This document shows positions 44,726 through 53,226 of a stretch of DNA of 64,000 nt, piece after piece. The position numbers were made by a program, and so were the translations under genes. Numbering within the stretch: the stretch's first letter is position 1; each line of letters begins with the position of its first letter. The stretch covers positions 1-64,000 of the forward strand of contig JAPFCU010000043.1 in the NCBI GenBank assembly GCA_026169535.1, written 5' to 3'. Source of the DNA: Blautia sp. Its GTDB lineage: Bacteria > Bacillota > Clostridia > Lachnospirales > Lachnospiraceae. Below the pieces are notes generated by a model. That model was not told where the DNA came from, made no database searches, and worked only from the letters and a program-made list of their open reading frames with translations.

Positions 44726-45133
44726 ATGGAAAGTACATTTGGTCTGGAAATCTATGCCAGTAATAAGCTGTTTTTTTCCGGAAGAGCCAGATCACTGACT
44801 GTACCGGTTGAAGATGGAGAAAAGGCGTTTCTGGCTCATCATGCCAACCTGATCGCAGCCATTGTCCCAGGTGAAATGCGCTATGAAGACGACGAGGGAA
44901 ATAAGGTTGCCGTAGCGGTAAGCTCAGGGTTTGTAGAAATGATAAACAATCGTGGGAAAATCTTCTGCCTGACAGTGGAACGCCCGGAAGAGATCGACGT
45001 GCGGAGAGCACAGGAGGCAAAAGAGCGTGCGGAGGAACAGCTCAGGCAGAAGCAGAGCATCCAGGAATACAGGATGAGCCAGCTGGCTCTGGCAAGAGCT
45101 ATGACAAGACTGAGGGTTACAAAAGAATTGTAA
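44726..45133 (+). CDS. atpC: ATP synthase F1 subunit epsilon
   Basis: This encodes 135 residues: an N-terminal beta sandwich (VPVEDGEKAFLAHHANLIAAIVPGEM) and a C-terminal helical pair (RRAQEAKERAEEQLRQKQSIQEY). It regulates rotation and couples to the c-ring. Last gene of the operon. Confidence 0.95.
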   Translation: MESTFGLEIYASNKLFFSGRARSLTVPVEDGEKAFLAHHANLIAAIVPGEMRYEDDEGNKVAVAVSSGFVEMINNRGKIFCLTVERPEEIDVRRAQEAKERAEEQLRQKQSIQEYRMSQLALARAMTRLRVTKEL

Positions 45134-45166
45134 ATATCTGTTTGGCTGCTGTTTGCAGTCAGAGAA

Positions 45167-45209
45167 AAAGGCAGGAACCATAGTAGAGTGCTATGGCTCC
45201 TGCCTTTTT
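45167..45209. terminator. Terminator after the atp operon
   Basis: AAAGGCAGGAACCATAG and CTATGGCTCCTGCCTTT form a near-perfect 17-bp stem followed by TT. With A-rich sequence on its left it may serve also the convergent gene at 45224. Confidence 0.9.
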
Positions 45210-45223
45210 GGACAACTATATTT

Positions 45224-45943
45224 TTATTTTTCGTTTGTGGTATTCTCGGCAGATGATACGGCATCTGTTTCGGAAGGTGCAGCATTTTGCTCTGGAGCAG
45301 TGTCTTTTTGGTCAGATACAATTACTTCTGTCTTAGATGCCGCCCTTTCTGCATCCGGTGCAGCGGTCTGCTGATACGGGCGGTAGGGTTCCCAGTAATG
45401 TTCTTCTGCTTTTGCTGTTTCATCCTCGTGATCCAGCTCCAGCTTCTTGCTTTTCAGCAGATGGACTCCTCCGGCGATAATGACGATTGCGATGATAATA
45501 GACGGAAGGGTATAAAAAATATGGCTGAAAAAGCTTACTACGTACTCAGGGAGAATCCAGCGGATCAGATCAGTTACATTATCCCAGAGAATCGAAACAC
45601 CGAAGATGATCAGCAGTATGGCGATGATTTTTTTGTACTTCCGCACAAAATGATCTGTATTGTCAATAAATTGATCCATATGGAGAATGTAGGCATCTTC
45701 TACGGAATAAAAATCTTCTTCTGACAATGATTTCAGATTGTGCACGTTGAAGAAGCTGTAAGCCCATAAAATGGGAAGGAACATAACAAAAAATCCGATT
45801 CCGGAATATCCGGAAAAGAAAATACAGCCCCAGAACAGCAGCATGATGCTGATGCCCTGCTTACGGAAACCCATATACAGCTCACCGGCACCTGGGATCA
45901 GTGAGCAGAGAAAAAGTAAAAATCCCTTTTTTTGTTTTGTCAT
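45224..45943 (-). CDS. Membrane protein with N-terminal TM2-like helices, last gene of sigma operon
   Basis: This encodes 239 residues. The start (KKGFLLFLCSLIPGAGELYMGF) has the PGxGxLYxG pattern of TM2-like domains. Hydrophobic stretches lie at about 8-25, 30-60, 106-122 and 142-162, and the last 70 residues are a low-complexity acidic, alanine/threonine-rich tail. Its start overlaps the anti-sigma gene by 4 bp. It may belong to the signalling operon or be its output. Function is unknown. Confidence 0.75.
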   Translation of the reverse strand: MTKQKKGFLLFLCSLIPGAGELYMGFRKQGISIMLLFWGCIFFSGYSGIGFFVMFLPILWAYSFFNVHNLKSLSEEDFYSVEDAYILHMDQFIDNTDHFVRKYKKIIAILLIIFGVSILWDNVTDLIRWILPEYVVSFFSHIFYTLPSIIIAIVIIAGGVHLLKSKKLELDHEDETAKAEEHYWEPYRPYQQTAAPDAERAASKTEVIVSDQKDTAPEQNAAPSETDAVSSAENTTNEK

Positions 45944-46458
45944 TTTGAAAATCCTCCGTTAAATAATTTATTTGAAAAGTCTTCAATATAGTGAAAACCT
46001 GCATTCAGCCCCCGGGAAAATTCTGAGTTCATGTGTTCTGTAAAACGAGAGATATTGGCAGAAGGCTTTTCTCGTTTTGTGTCTGCAGAATACTCCTGAG
46101 CTTTTGAATAGGAGAAGGTACGAAGTACACTGAAATCCATGCGCTGTACTGTAAACAGGAGAAAAAGTGCTGCAATCACTCCTGTAGCAGTACGAAGTCC
46201 ATAGTAAAATAATTGCATCCGCCGAGATGTTTTTTTCACCATCTGGACAGCCTGGATACCCGGAGCGGCCGCACGCTGCAGGATTTGTTCGGAAAGATAA
46301 ACAGGAGCGGAAGTTTCTGCGCTTTTACTTTCTTCTGCGATCATCTGCTCTAGACAGAAATCACATTGCTCCAGATGTTCCAGAAAAGCGATCATTTCGT
46401 CTGTATTCATCTTATCATTATCTGAAAAATTTTCCAGTGTTTTATCCGGAATATGCAT
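45940..46458 (-). CDS. Anti-sigma factor with HC2-like zinc motif
   Basis: This encodes 172 residues. Near residue 28 is HLEQCDFC, the H-x3-C-x2-C part of a zinc-binding anti-sigma domain (ZAS/HC2). One transmembrane helix follows (about 87-105, TATGVIAALFLLFTVQ), then a short outer region. The gene lies 1 bp behind the sigma gene, and should keep that sigma factor inactive. The match is by motif and context. Confidence 0.8.
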   Translation of the reverse strand: MHIPDKTLENFSDNDKMNTDEMIAFLEHLEQCDFCLEQMIAEESKSAETSAPVYLSEQILQRAAAPGIQAVQMVKKTSRRMQLFYYGLRTATGVIAALFLLFTVQRMDFSVLRTFSYSKAQEYSADTKREKPSANISRFTEHMNSEFSRGLNAGFHYIEDFSNKLFNGGFSK

Positions 46459-46459
46459 A

Positions 46460-46966
46460 TCAACGGCTCCTTTCTTTTATATTTTCTGGTGGTACCAGAA
46501 GTTTTTTCAGCATTGCTTTTGCCCTGTAAAGCTGTGTCTGGATTGTTTTGGGATTTTTCTGAGTCTGCCGGGCGATCTCAGTCACTGACAGCTGCATACA
46601 AAAATGTGAAACAGCAACTTCTTTGTAGGGGCTCTTAAGCTGCTGACACAGAGCGTATACCTGTTGGTCGGAATCTGTTTTCAGATACATGCTCTCTGGA
46701 GCGGATGATGTATCCGGTATCTGAGAAAAATAAATATCTTCCGTAGGGATACTGCGCCGCCCGGCTGCTTTCAGAAAATCCAGGCACTTCCGTACTGCAA
46801 TTTTACTGAGCCATGCTTTTTCGTAAGTACCATCAAAACGGGAAAGATTTTTGTAAGCAGATAAAAATACCTCCTGAGTCAGATCTTCCGCATCGAAAGG
46901 GTTGCCCACAGATTTCAGACAGATGGAGTAGATCAGATTCTGATACTGCTCCAAAAGATATTTCAA
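46460..46966 (-). CDS. ECF-type RNA polymerase sigma factor (third)
   Basis: This encodes 168 residues starting at TTG 46966 with AGGAAG just before. Region 2 shows FDAEDLTQEVFLSAYKNL and EKAWLSKIAVRKCLDFLK, region 4 shows LSVTEIARQTQKNPKTIQTQLYRAK. It belongs to a three-gene minus-strand operon with anti-sigma and membrane protein. It is unlike the two sigma factors at 3.7-6 kb in detail, so probably a separate system. Confidence 0.9.
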   Translation of the reverse strand: MKYLLEQYQNLIYSICLKSVGNPFDAEDLTQEVFLSAYKNLSRFDGTYEKAWLSKIAVRKCLDFLKAAGRRSIPTEDIYFSQIPDTSSAPESMYLKTDSDQQVYALCQQLKSPYKEVAVSHFCMQLSVTEIARQTQKNPKTIQTQLYRAKAMLKKLLVPPENIKERSR

Positions 46967-47314
46967 ATATTCTTCCTGTGAAATATAATCAGCCCCCTTC
47001 TGTATTTTTTGCCGGATGAAGATGGAAGATCATCTCCAGTATTATTTCCCGTTCATATATTATAACGCGGATAAAACAGAAAAGGATTCAGGATCAGTAA
47101 AAAAATCTAAAACCTGAAAAGGAACCCGTTCCATCAAAATGACGAAAAATACTCTGTTTTTCAGCCAAAGGGCAGATTATAAAGAAATTTTCGGTATGCT
47201 ATAATCAGTAATTATAAAAAGGATGTTGTATATCAGCATGACATTATAAAATAAAGGAATATATTTATTCTGGATATACAGTAATTAAGATTTATATTTA
47301 TAAGGAAGTAAAAT
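46967..47314. other. Divergent intergenic region, 348 bp
   Basis: There is no gene here. It holds an inverted repeat GGAAC-CC-GTTCC (47121-47132), whose GGAAC half resembles the -35 element of ECF sigma promoters for the minus-strand operon, and a rightward extended -10 promoter TATGCTATAAT (47194-47204) for the lacI remnant and the hydrolase behind it. I see no further structure. Confidence 0.5.
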
Positions 47315-47480
47315 ATGGCAAGTATCAGAGATGTGGCACAGAAGGCCGGTGTAGGAGTAGGCACTGTATCAAGAGTGATAAACGGCAGCGGCTATGTTGC
47401 AGAAGACACAAAGAAAAAATCGAGCAGGCGATTGAGGAATTAAAATATACGCCAAATGAACTGGCACGCAACCTGTTCAA
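47315..47480 (+). pseudogene. LacI-family regulator, N-terminal remnant with frameshift
   Basis: The frame begins MASIRDVAQKAGVGVGTVSRVINGSG, a LacI helix-turn-helix. In the A-run after EDTKKK (near 47412) one base is missing, so the frame shifts; in the +1 frame the sequence continues IEQAIEELKYTPNELARNLFKN, again LacI. The coding similarity stops at 47480, where a sugar permease fragment begins. The DNA-binding piece alone cannot form a repressor. It is the left half of a deletion joint. Confidence 0.85.
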
Positions 47481-47737
47481 AAACTGTTTATGCAACCGTG
47501 TTTATCCTTGACTTCGTAGCACACTGGAATGACTTTATGTGGCCGTTTCTTGTTATGACAGGTAAAGACAAACGTACCATTCAGCTTGCAGTCCAGTCTT
47601 TCTTTGGAACTCAGCCGGTACATTACAGTGCGATCATGGCAGCTCTGGTTGTTTCTGCGATTCCGATGATTATTATGTTTATTTTTATGCAGAAGTATTA
47701 TGTGGAAGGTATTGCATCTTCCGGAATTAAGGGCTGA
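47478..47737 (+). pseudogene. Carbohydrate ABC transporter permease, C-terminal remnant
   Basis: About 85 residues are preserved: FVAHWNDFMWPFLVM, the coupling end LAVQSFFGTQ and a final membrane helix ending MQKYYVEGIASSGIKG and TGA. This is the C-terminus of a MalG/CUT1-type sugar permease. The rest is deleted and the piece is fused to the lacI remnant. The original operon was probably lacI, binding protein, two permeases and the hydrolase; the transporter genes are gone. Confidence 0.85.
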
Positions 47738-47784
47738 TCGGAAGTATACGATCTGAAAATAAAAGCGAAAGGCGGGATGCTGAT

Positions 47785-49263
47785 ATGACAAGTGAATTAT
47801 TACAGCGTGCAAGACAGTTTGAAGAAGATCACATAAAGGATATCAGTCCGGAAGAACGCCCTCTTTATCATGTAACAGGAGGCACAGGATGGATCAATGA
47901 CCCCAATGGATTTTCCTTTTATAAAGGGGAGTATCATTTGTTCTATCAGTATCATCCTTATTCCAACGAATGGGGGCCTATGCACTGGGGACATGTGGTA
48001 AGCAAAGATCTGATACGCTGGGAACGCAGACCTGTTGTCATGGCTCCGGATCAGGACTATGACAATGCAGGATGTTTTTCAGGCAGTGCTTTGGAACTTC
48101 CGGACGGCCGTCATCTTCTCATGTATACAGGTGTGGGCAGAGTAACGGAAGAGGATGGGAGCCAGAAGGATTATCAGACACAGTGCATGGCAGTTGGTGA
48201 TGGAACAGAATATGAGAAATATGAACAGAATCCTGTTATTACAACAGCAGTCGTTCCGGAAGGCGGAAGCAAAGTAGATTTCCGTGATCCTAAGATATGG
48301 CAGGAAGAAGACGGAACTTTTTATGCAGTTGCGTCAAATGCCACAGATGATGGGAACAGCGCCATTCTTCTGTTTCAGAGCAAAGACGGGTTCCACTGGG
48401 AATTCTGCAGCGTCATTGACAGAAGTGATAAAAAGTTGGGCTGGATGTGGGAATGTCCGGATTTCTTTGAACTGGACGGCAAACATATACTTATGGCAAG
48501 TCCTATGGAAATGATGCCGGACGGGCTGAAATTCCATGTAGGCCATGGAACCATTTATATTCCCGGAACTTATGATAAGGAAACTCATCAGTTTGTTCGG
48601 GAAGATGTTCTTCCCATTGACAGTGGAATTGATTTTTATGCACCTCAGACTATGAAGGCGCCGGACGGACGCCGGATCATGATCGCCTGGATGCAGGCCT
48701 GGAGTACATCCAAATTTGTTCCAAAAGGACAGAAATATTTTGGACAGATGACAGTTCCAAGAGAGCTTTCTCTGAAGGAAGGAAAAATGCTTCAGAAGCC
48801 GGTGCGGGAACTGGAAGCTTTCCGGGGACAAAGAGTTTTCCATAAAAACGTAAAAATTTCGCAGGAGACTTCTCTGGAGGGCGTTTCAGGAAGAGTTCTT
48901 GATATGACTGTTCATCTTAAGGTGGATGGAAAATTCAGGAGTTTTTCCATGAAAACAGCTCAGGATACAGAACATTACACTTTAGTTTCCTATGATCCGG
49001 AAAAAGAGATTCTGTCTCTGGATAGGAGTCATAGCGGTCTTCAGTATGATCTTATCCATACAAGGGAGATTTCAGTGAAACCGGTGGACGGCGAGATCAT
49101 GCTTCGTTGTCTGATGGACAGATTCAGTATGGAAATCTTTATCAATGATGGAAGCCAGACAGCAACTCTTACTGTCTATACACCTCAGAGTGCAGAAACA
49201 ATTTCTTTTGCAGCAGAGGGAGAGGCGGAGATTACTGTTGAGAAGTATGCTCTTTCTTTTTAA
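47785..49263 (+). CDS. Glycoside hydrolase family 32 (sucrose/fructo-oligosaccharide hydrolase)
   Basis: This encodes 492 residues with no signal peptide, so intracellular. All GH32 motifs are present: WINDPNGFSFY (nucleophile Asp), YHPYSNEWGPMHWGH, FRDPKIW (transition-state Asp) and WECPDFF (acid/base Glu); a beta-sandwich domain forms the C-terminus. It hydrolyses sucrose, sucrose-6-phosphate or short fructans. Its neighbouring importer is destroyed by the deletion, so the enzyme depends on another uptake system. Sits 48 bp behind the permease remnant and probably is now read from the lacI promoter. Confidence 0.94.
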   Translation: MTSELLQRARQFEEDHIKDISPEERPLYHVTGGTGWINDPNGFSFYKGEYHLFYQYHPYSNEWGPMHWGHVVSKDLIRWERRPVVMAPDQDYDNAGCFSGSALELPDGRHLLMYTGVGRVTEEDGSQKDYQTQCMAVGDGTEYEKYEQNPVITTAVVPEGGSKVDFRDPKIWQEEDGTFYAVASNATDDGNSAILLFQSKDGFHWEFCSVIDRSDKKLGWMWECPDFFELDGKHILMASPMEMMPDGLKFHVGHGTIYIPGTYDKETHQFVREDVLPIDSGIDFYAPQTMKAPDGRRIMIAWMQAWSTSKFVPKGQKYFGQMTVPRELSLKEGKMLQKPVRELEAFRGQRVFHKNVKISQETSLEGVSGRVLDMTVHLKVDGKFRSFSMKTAQDTEHYTLVSYDPEKEILSLDRSHSGLQYDLIHTREISVKPVDGEIMLRCLMDRFSMEIFINDGSQTATLTVYTPQSAETISFAAEGEAEITVEKYALSF

Positions 49264-49286
49264 TATTTAAAATACCCAACAGAAGG

Positions 49287-49319
49287 GCGCCAGGGATCCA
49301 GGGATTCCCGGCGCTTTTT
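49287..49319 (+). terminator. Terminator behind the GH32 gene
   Basis: GCGCC and GGCGC with internal GGGATCC/GGGATTCCC pairing, followed by TTTTT. Confidence 0.8.
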
Positions 49320-49453
49320 CTGGTTCATGGAGAAAGTAATATATTTTGCGGGGATTATCTCATATAGGCGGGGTGTTCACATTTCGGAGCCTGTGCTATA
49401 ATGTTCTGCAGAAGATTATATGTCTGAAAAATAACAGAAAGAAGGCAGGGGTT

Positions 49454-50605
49454 ATGGTAGAAACGAGAAGACTGTATTATGAAGATGTTTATATAAAAAT
49501 ATTTCCTGCACAGGTAAAAGAATGCAGGAAAGGTGAAAAAGGATATGAAATCCTGCTGGATCAGAGTGCTTTTTATCCGGAAGGAGGAGGACAGCCCTGT
49601 GATCTTGGCGTGCTGGGAGATGTTCCGGTAAAGGATGTCCAGGAAAAAGACGGAGAACTGATCCACTATACCGAGAAGCCTTTTGAACCGGGAACGGAGC
49701 TGATAGGAGAAATTGACTGGGCGCGGAGATTTGATCTGATGCAGCAGCATTCCGGTGAACATATTGTCAGCGGGCTTGTTCATGAAAAATACGGTTATGA
49801 CAATGTGGGATTTCATATGAGCAGTGATGTGATCACGATTGATTTCAGTGGTGTCCTGGATAAAAAGCAGCTTGAGGAAATTGAAGCGGAAACAAACAGA
49901 AAAATATGGGAAAATACGCCGGTTGAGATTTTTTATCCGGAAAAGGAAGACCTGGAGCAGCTTCCATACAGAAGCAAAAAAGAACTGATCGGAAAGATAC
50001 GTCTGGTGCGTTTTCCGGGGGCGGACCTTTGTGCCTGCTGCGGAACCCATGTAACTCATACAGGGGAGATCGGCATGGTGAAGCTGCTTACAGCAGAAAA
50101 TTTTCACGAAGGTGTACGTGTAACGATGATCAGTGGAAAGCGTGTTCTGGAATATCTCAACAGAATTGATGAGCAGAACCGTCAGGTGTCTGTGAAGCTT
50201 TCGGCAAAGATCGGTGAGACGGCTCAGGCTGTGGAACGTCTTCAGGAAGAAAATTACAGACTGAAAGGGCAGCTTCTTCATCTTACGCAGCAATTATGTG
50301 AAACAGAAGCGGCAAGATATGAAGGGGCGGGAAGCGTACTGATTTTTCATGAAGGGCTGGATGGAGACAGTGTGCGTAAAATGGCAGATGCGGTCATGGA
50401 AAAATGTGCCGGCTGCTGTGCGGTTTTTTCAAAAAATCCAGATGGAAGCTATAAATATGCCATAGGTGAGAAGGACGGAGATCTCCGCCAGTTCACAAAG
50501 GAAATGAACATGGCTCTGAATGGCAGAGGCGGAGGAAGACCGTTTTTTGTACAGGGATCTGTGAAGGCAGATGAAGAGCAGATACGTAGATTTTTTGAGA
50601 GATAA
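49454..50605 (+). CDS. Alanyl-tRNA editing protein, AlaX-L type
   Basis: This encodes 383 residues from ATG 49454; the longer frame upstream lacks a ribosome site. The editing domain has the zinc motifs HSGEH (about 98-102) and CACCGTH (about 193-199), and the GGGQPCDLG entrance typical of AlaRS-related domains. A coiled coil (about 255-300) and a DHHA1-like C-terminus (GRGGGRPFFVQGS) follow. It removes wrongly attached serine or glycine from tRNA-Ala. Followed 14 bp later by the amidohydrolase gene. Confidence 0.9.
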   Translation: MVETRRLYYEDVYIKIFPAQVKECRKGEKGYEILLDQSAFYPEGGGQPCDLGVLGDVPVKDVQEKDGELIHYTEKPFEPGTELIGEIDWARRFDLMQQHSGEHIVSGLVHEKYGYDNVGFHMSSDVITIDFSGVLDKKQLEEIEAETNRKIWENTPVEIFYPEKEDLEQLPYRSKKELIGKIRLVRFPGADLCACCGTHVTHTGEIGMVKLLTAENFHEGVRVTMISGKRVLEYLNRIDEQNRQVSVKLSAKIGETAQAVERLQEENYRLKGQLLHLTQQLCETEAARYEGAGSVLIFHEGLDGDSVRKMADAVMEKCAGCCAVFSKNPDGSYKYAIGEKDGDLRQFTKEMNMALNGRGGGRPFFVQGSVKADEEQIRRFFER

Positions 50606-50619
50606 CGAGGGGAGAAATT

Positions 50620-51495
50620 ATGTTTGGCGAGTGTCATGCGCATGTATTGATGGATGGGATCAATTACCGTCAGGCAGTGGAACGCCATAAAGAAAGACCT
50701 GAGGAGAAAGCAGTCAGAAAATGTCTGGAAGCCTATCGGGAAGCCGGGATTTCTTTTGTGCGGGACGGAGGAGATAACTGTGGTGTTTCCCTGCTGGCCA
50801 AAAAACTTGCGCCGGAATACGGGATCGATTACCGAACCCCTGTATTTGCGATTCATAAAGAAGGCCATTATGGAAGTATCGTGGGAAAAGGCTTTTCCAA
50901 TATGAAAGAATACCATAAGCTGGTTCTAGAGGCTGCAGAAAAGGGTGCGGATTTTATTAAGATCATGACGACCGGGCTTCTGGATTTTAACAACCAGGGA
51001 AAGGTGACGGGAACGCCTCTTGACAGAGGCGAGGTAAAAGAAATGGTTCATATTGCACACGAAGAAGGCTTTGCAGTGATGAGTCATACCAATGGTGTTT
51101 ACGGAATACAGGCTGCGTTAGAAGCCGGGGTGGATTCCCTGGAGCATGGAAATTATATGGATGAGGAATGTATTTCCATGCTGGCGGACAGTCAGACAAT
51201 CTGGGTGCCTACTCTTGTGACAGTCCGGAATCTTAAGGGCTGCGGACGGTATGCAGATGAGATCCTTACTCCTATTATCAAAAGCGTGGAAGAAAAACTT
51301 CGTCTTGCCTTTCAAAAAAAGGCACAGGCCGCTCTTGGGAGTGATGCCGGTGCCTATATGGTTCCTCATGGGAGAGGAATTCTGGAAGAGTATGAATCCT
51401 TTTGCAGGATACTGGGAGAGGATCCTTCTGTAGACAGCTGGCTCCGTCAGGGGGAGAAAGCGATCAGAGACCGATTCAGGCATCTTCAATCTTAG
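50620..51495 (+). CDS. Amidohydrolase family protein
   Basis: This encodes 291 residues. Metal-binding elements are ECHAHV at the N-terminus, the Lys in FIKIMTTG, His in MSHTNG, His in LEHGNYM, and the Asp in LGSDAGAY. It is shorter than many amidohydrolases because the small N-terminal beta domain is missing. Substrate cannot be named. It overlaps the convergent lipoprotein gene by 20 bp. Confidence 0.88.
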   Translation: MFGECHAHVLMDGINYRQAVERHKERPEEKAVRKCLEAYREAGISFVRDGGDNCGVSLLAKKLAPEYGIDYRTPVFAIHKEGHYGSIVGKGFSNMKEYHKLVLEAAEKGADFIKIMTTGLLDFNNQGKVTGTPLDRGEVKEMVHIAHEEGFAVMSHTNGVYGIQAALEAGVDSLEHGNYMDEECISMLADSQTIWVPTLVTVRNLKGCGRYADEILTPIIKSVEEKLRLAFQKKAQAALGSDAGAYMVPHGRGILEEYESFCRILGEDPSVDSWLRQGEKAIRDRFRHLQS

Positions 51496-52615
51496 TGCAG
51501 GTGTAAATGTTTGAATCCCGGGAGTCGGCAGGGTTAAAAGTAAGCCGTACACTGCTTCCTGTCAAAAGCCCTCCGGTAGAGGTGTTGACTGCTGTATCGG
51601 TATGAAAGGTCAGAGGGATTCCATCATAGCTTAAGATGGTGACAGTGTTTGCCGTGGAACCGATAATCTCGCCGGATACAGTAAATGCTGCAGCGTTTTT
51701 ATTCTGCGCTTCAGGAATTTCTCCGGTAATTCCAAGTATGCTTATACCTTCCGTGGAGATCCCATTGAATTTACCCGTGTATGTAATCTTTACACGGGCG
51801 CCGGAGGAGAGCCCGCCGCTGAAATGGCAGGGAATGGAGGAGATATCCAGATTCAGTACCGTATCTGAATTAACAGGAGCTACCTGAAGTATATTCATAT
51901 TGACATCCTGGATTATTCCACGGAGCTGCTGCTCTTTCTGCTGTTCTTTTTGATCCTGCGGTGCAGGAGTAGGAGTAGGCTCTGGTATTTTCATGGGATC
52001 TATGTCAGATACACTGAGAACCTTCAGATGACGGGCATTTAACAGATTTGGATCATCGGAAAGCGGTTCGCCGAAGCTGCCTCGAAAATGAAGATAGACC
52101 CATGAACCTGCACGGATTCCTCCCTGATAATATTGTTCAGTTCCTGTGATGGGGTAGACCGCAGTCTTTCCGGAACGGGATTTCAGAGTGATGGTATTTT
52201 CGGTAAATCCCTGTACCTGTCCATAGGTCTTTTTTTCTTTCAATTCTGCCTTATTGTGGTAGGAATCAACTACTTTAAGGGCTTTTACCATGCTGGTATC
52301 GGTGCTGGTCAGCTGACCTTCATAAATAACGTTGATCATGTCTCCGGTAATGATTCCGCCCTGACATTCCAGATCAGCCTGTGATACATCAAAATTATAG
52401 ATGGTTTCATCCTTCACGATGAGCAGATGATTTCCGGTAAAATCTTTTACAATTCCGCGGATCTCATCCATATAAACACGGGGGGCAAGGGAAGGTTCCT
52501 CTGAAATTTCGGGATCCCCGGTATTTACCAGATCCTTAAGTTTATCCTGAACGCCGCAGCCGGCTGCGGAAAAGAGAAAGACTGTACAGAGTAGTGCAGC
52601 AGATAATTTTTTCAT
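51476..52615 (-). CDS. Lipoprotein with four tandem beta-rich repeats
   Basis: This encodes 379 residues from ATG 52615. A signal peptide ends with the lipobox SAAGC, so the protein is lipid-anchored outside the membrane. Four related segments follow (about 52-118, 131-185, 230-300, 315-375). Each has a G-x-[IV] start with a short N-x-[LI]-x-[IVL] strand, a central [QS]GG turn (CQGGII, YQGGIR, FSGGLS, TGGLL) and a V-x-[IV] strand. A proline/glutamine-rich hinge (PEPTPTPAPQDQ) separates repeats 2 and 3. No family is recognised; they look like small beta-barrel (OB-like) modules. Confidence 0.75.
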   Translation of the reverse strand: MKKLSAALLCTVFLFSAAGCGVQDKLKDLVNTGDPEISEEPSLAPRVYMDEIRGIVKDFTGNHLLIVKDETIYNFDVSQADLECQGGIITGDMINVIYEGQLTSTDTSMVKALKVVDSYHNKAELKEKKTYGQVQGFTENTITLKSRSGKTAVYPITGTEQYYQGGIRAGSWVYLHFRGSFGEPLSDDPNLLNARHLKVLSVSDIDPMKIPEPTPTPAPQDQKEQQKEQQLRGIIQDVNMNILQVAPVNSDTVLNLDISSIPCHFSGGLSSGARVKITYTGKFNGISTEGISILGITGEIPEAQNKNAAAFTVSGEIIGSTANTVTILSYDGIPLTFHTDTAVNTSTGGLLTGSSVRLTFNPADSRDSNIYTCTKIEDA

Positions 52616-52664
52616 AATGATCCTCCGGTACAAAAATTACCGGAGGATAGTGATACCGTTTCAG

Positions 52665-52874
52665 TCAATCCTGTTCATCTTCGTCGGAAGGAGGCTTTGC
52701 GGTGAAATCAAATACATCGCGGAAAGCATTCCATTGTTCCCTGTCCCGGGCGACTTTTGGCATCAGTCCTGTACATTCCGTACAGGCATTGGTGTCCAGG
52801 TAATTTTCGTAATATACGTTATAGGGATTCTTTTTTTCCTGAGAGAAAGAATCCTGTTTTTCTTCTTGTTCCAT
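52665..52874 (-). CDS. Small acidic protein with CxxC motif
   Basis: This encodes 69 residues; ATG 52874 follows AAAGGAGGGG directly. The protein is hydrophilic and acidic with CTECTGLMP in the middle, a possible metal or redox site. The family is not recognised. It is the first gene of a likely two-gene unit with the lipoprotein downstream (49 bp gap). Confidence 0.7.
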   Translation of the reverse strand: MEQEEKQDSFSQEKKNPYNVYYENYLDTNACTECTGLMPKVARDREQWNAFRDVFDFTAKPPSDEDEQD

Positions 52875-52992
52875 GATACCCCTCCTTTGCATAGTTGGCA
52901 ATGGTTTTCAGGAATAGTATGGCAAAAAAATGCTTTTTTATACAGGGAATCCCATGGTGTAAAAAGCTTGATAATATTATAACAAAAATATA

Positions 52993-53020
52993 TTGAAATA
53001 TCTGAAAAGTGTGTTATACT
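52993..53020 (+). promoter_or_regulatory. Promoter upstream of the THF riboswitch
   Basis: TTGAAA (52993-52998), 16-bp spacer, TATACT (53015-53020), 19 bp before the riboswitch. Confidence 0.6.
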
Positions 53021-53038
53021 AAGCTTAAAATAAATAAT

Positions 53039-53151
53039 AGCGAAGTAGGGATTTATGCGTTAAGTGTTCATTGGCTGGGGAGTCGCCATGAAACGAAAAG
53101 CTTGTTTACATCTTAAGGAAGGCTTACGATATATTTTCCGCACCCGTTGCT
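53039..53151 (+). promoter_or_regulatory. Tetrahydrofolate (THF-I, folT) riboswitch
   Basis: The leader holds the conserved core: AGTAGG...ATGCGTTAAGTG (53045-53065), a stem with loop TGGGGAGTCG (53076-53085), the ACGAA segment (53093-53097), and the closing CCGCACCCGTTGCT (53138-53151) that pairs with AGCGAAGTAGG at the start. This matches the known THF riboswitch of folT genes and lies 75 bp upstream of a folT-like gene. It should reduce expression when tetrahydrofolate is plentiful. The downstream stretch 53152-53226 contains a hairpin (TGAG/CTCA) and GGAGGG, the likely switch region. Confidence 0.85.
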
Positions 53152-53226
53152 ACATGTGAGAACATCTCATAATGTGGAGGGAATATTATTTATTTCAATG
53201 AATTCCATTATGGAGGTGTTTTTATT

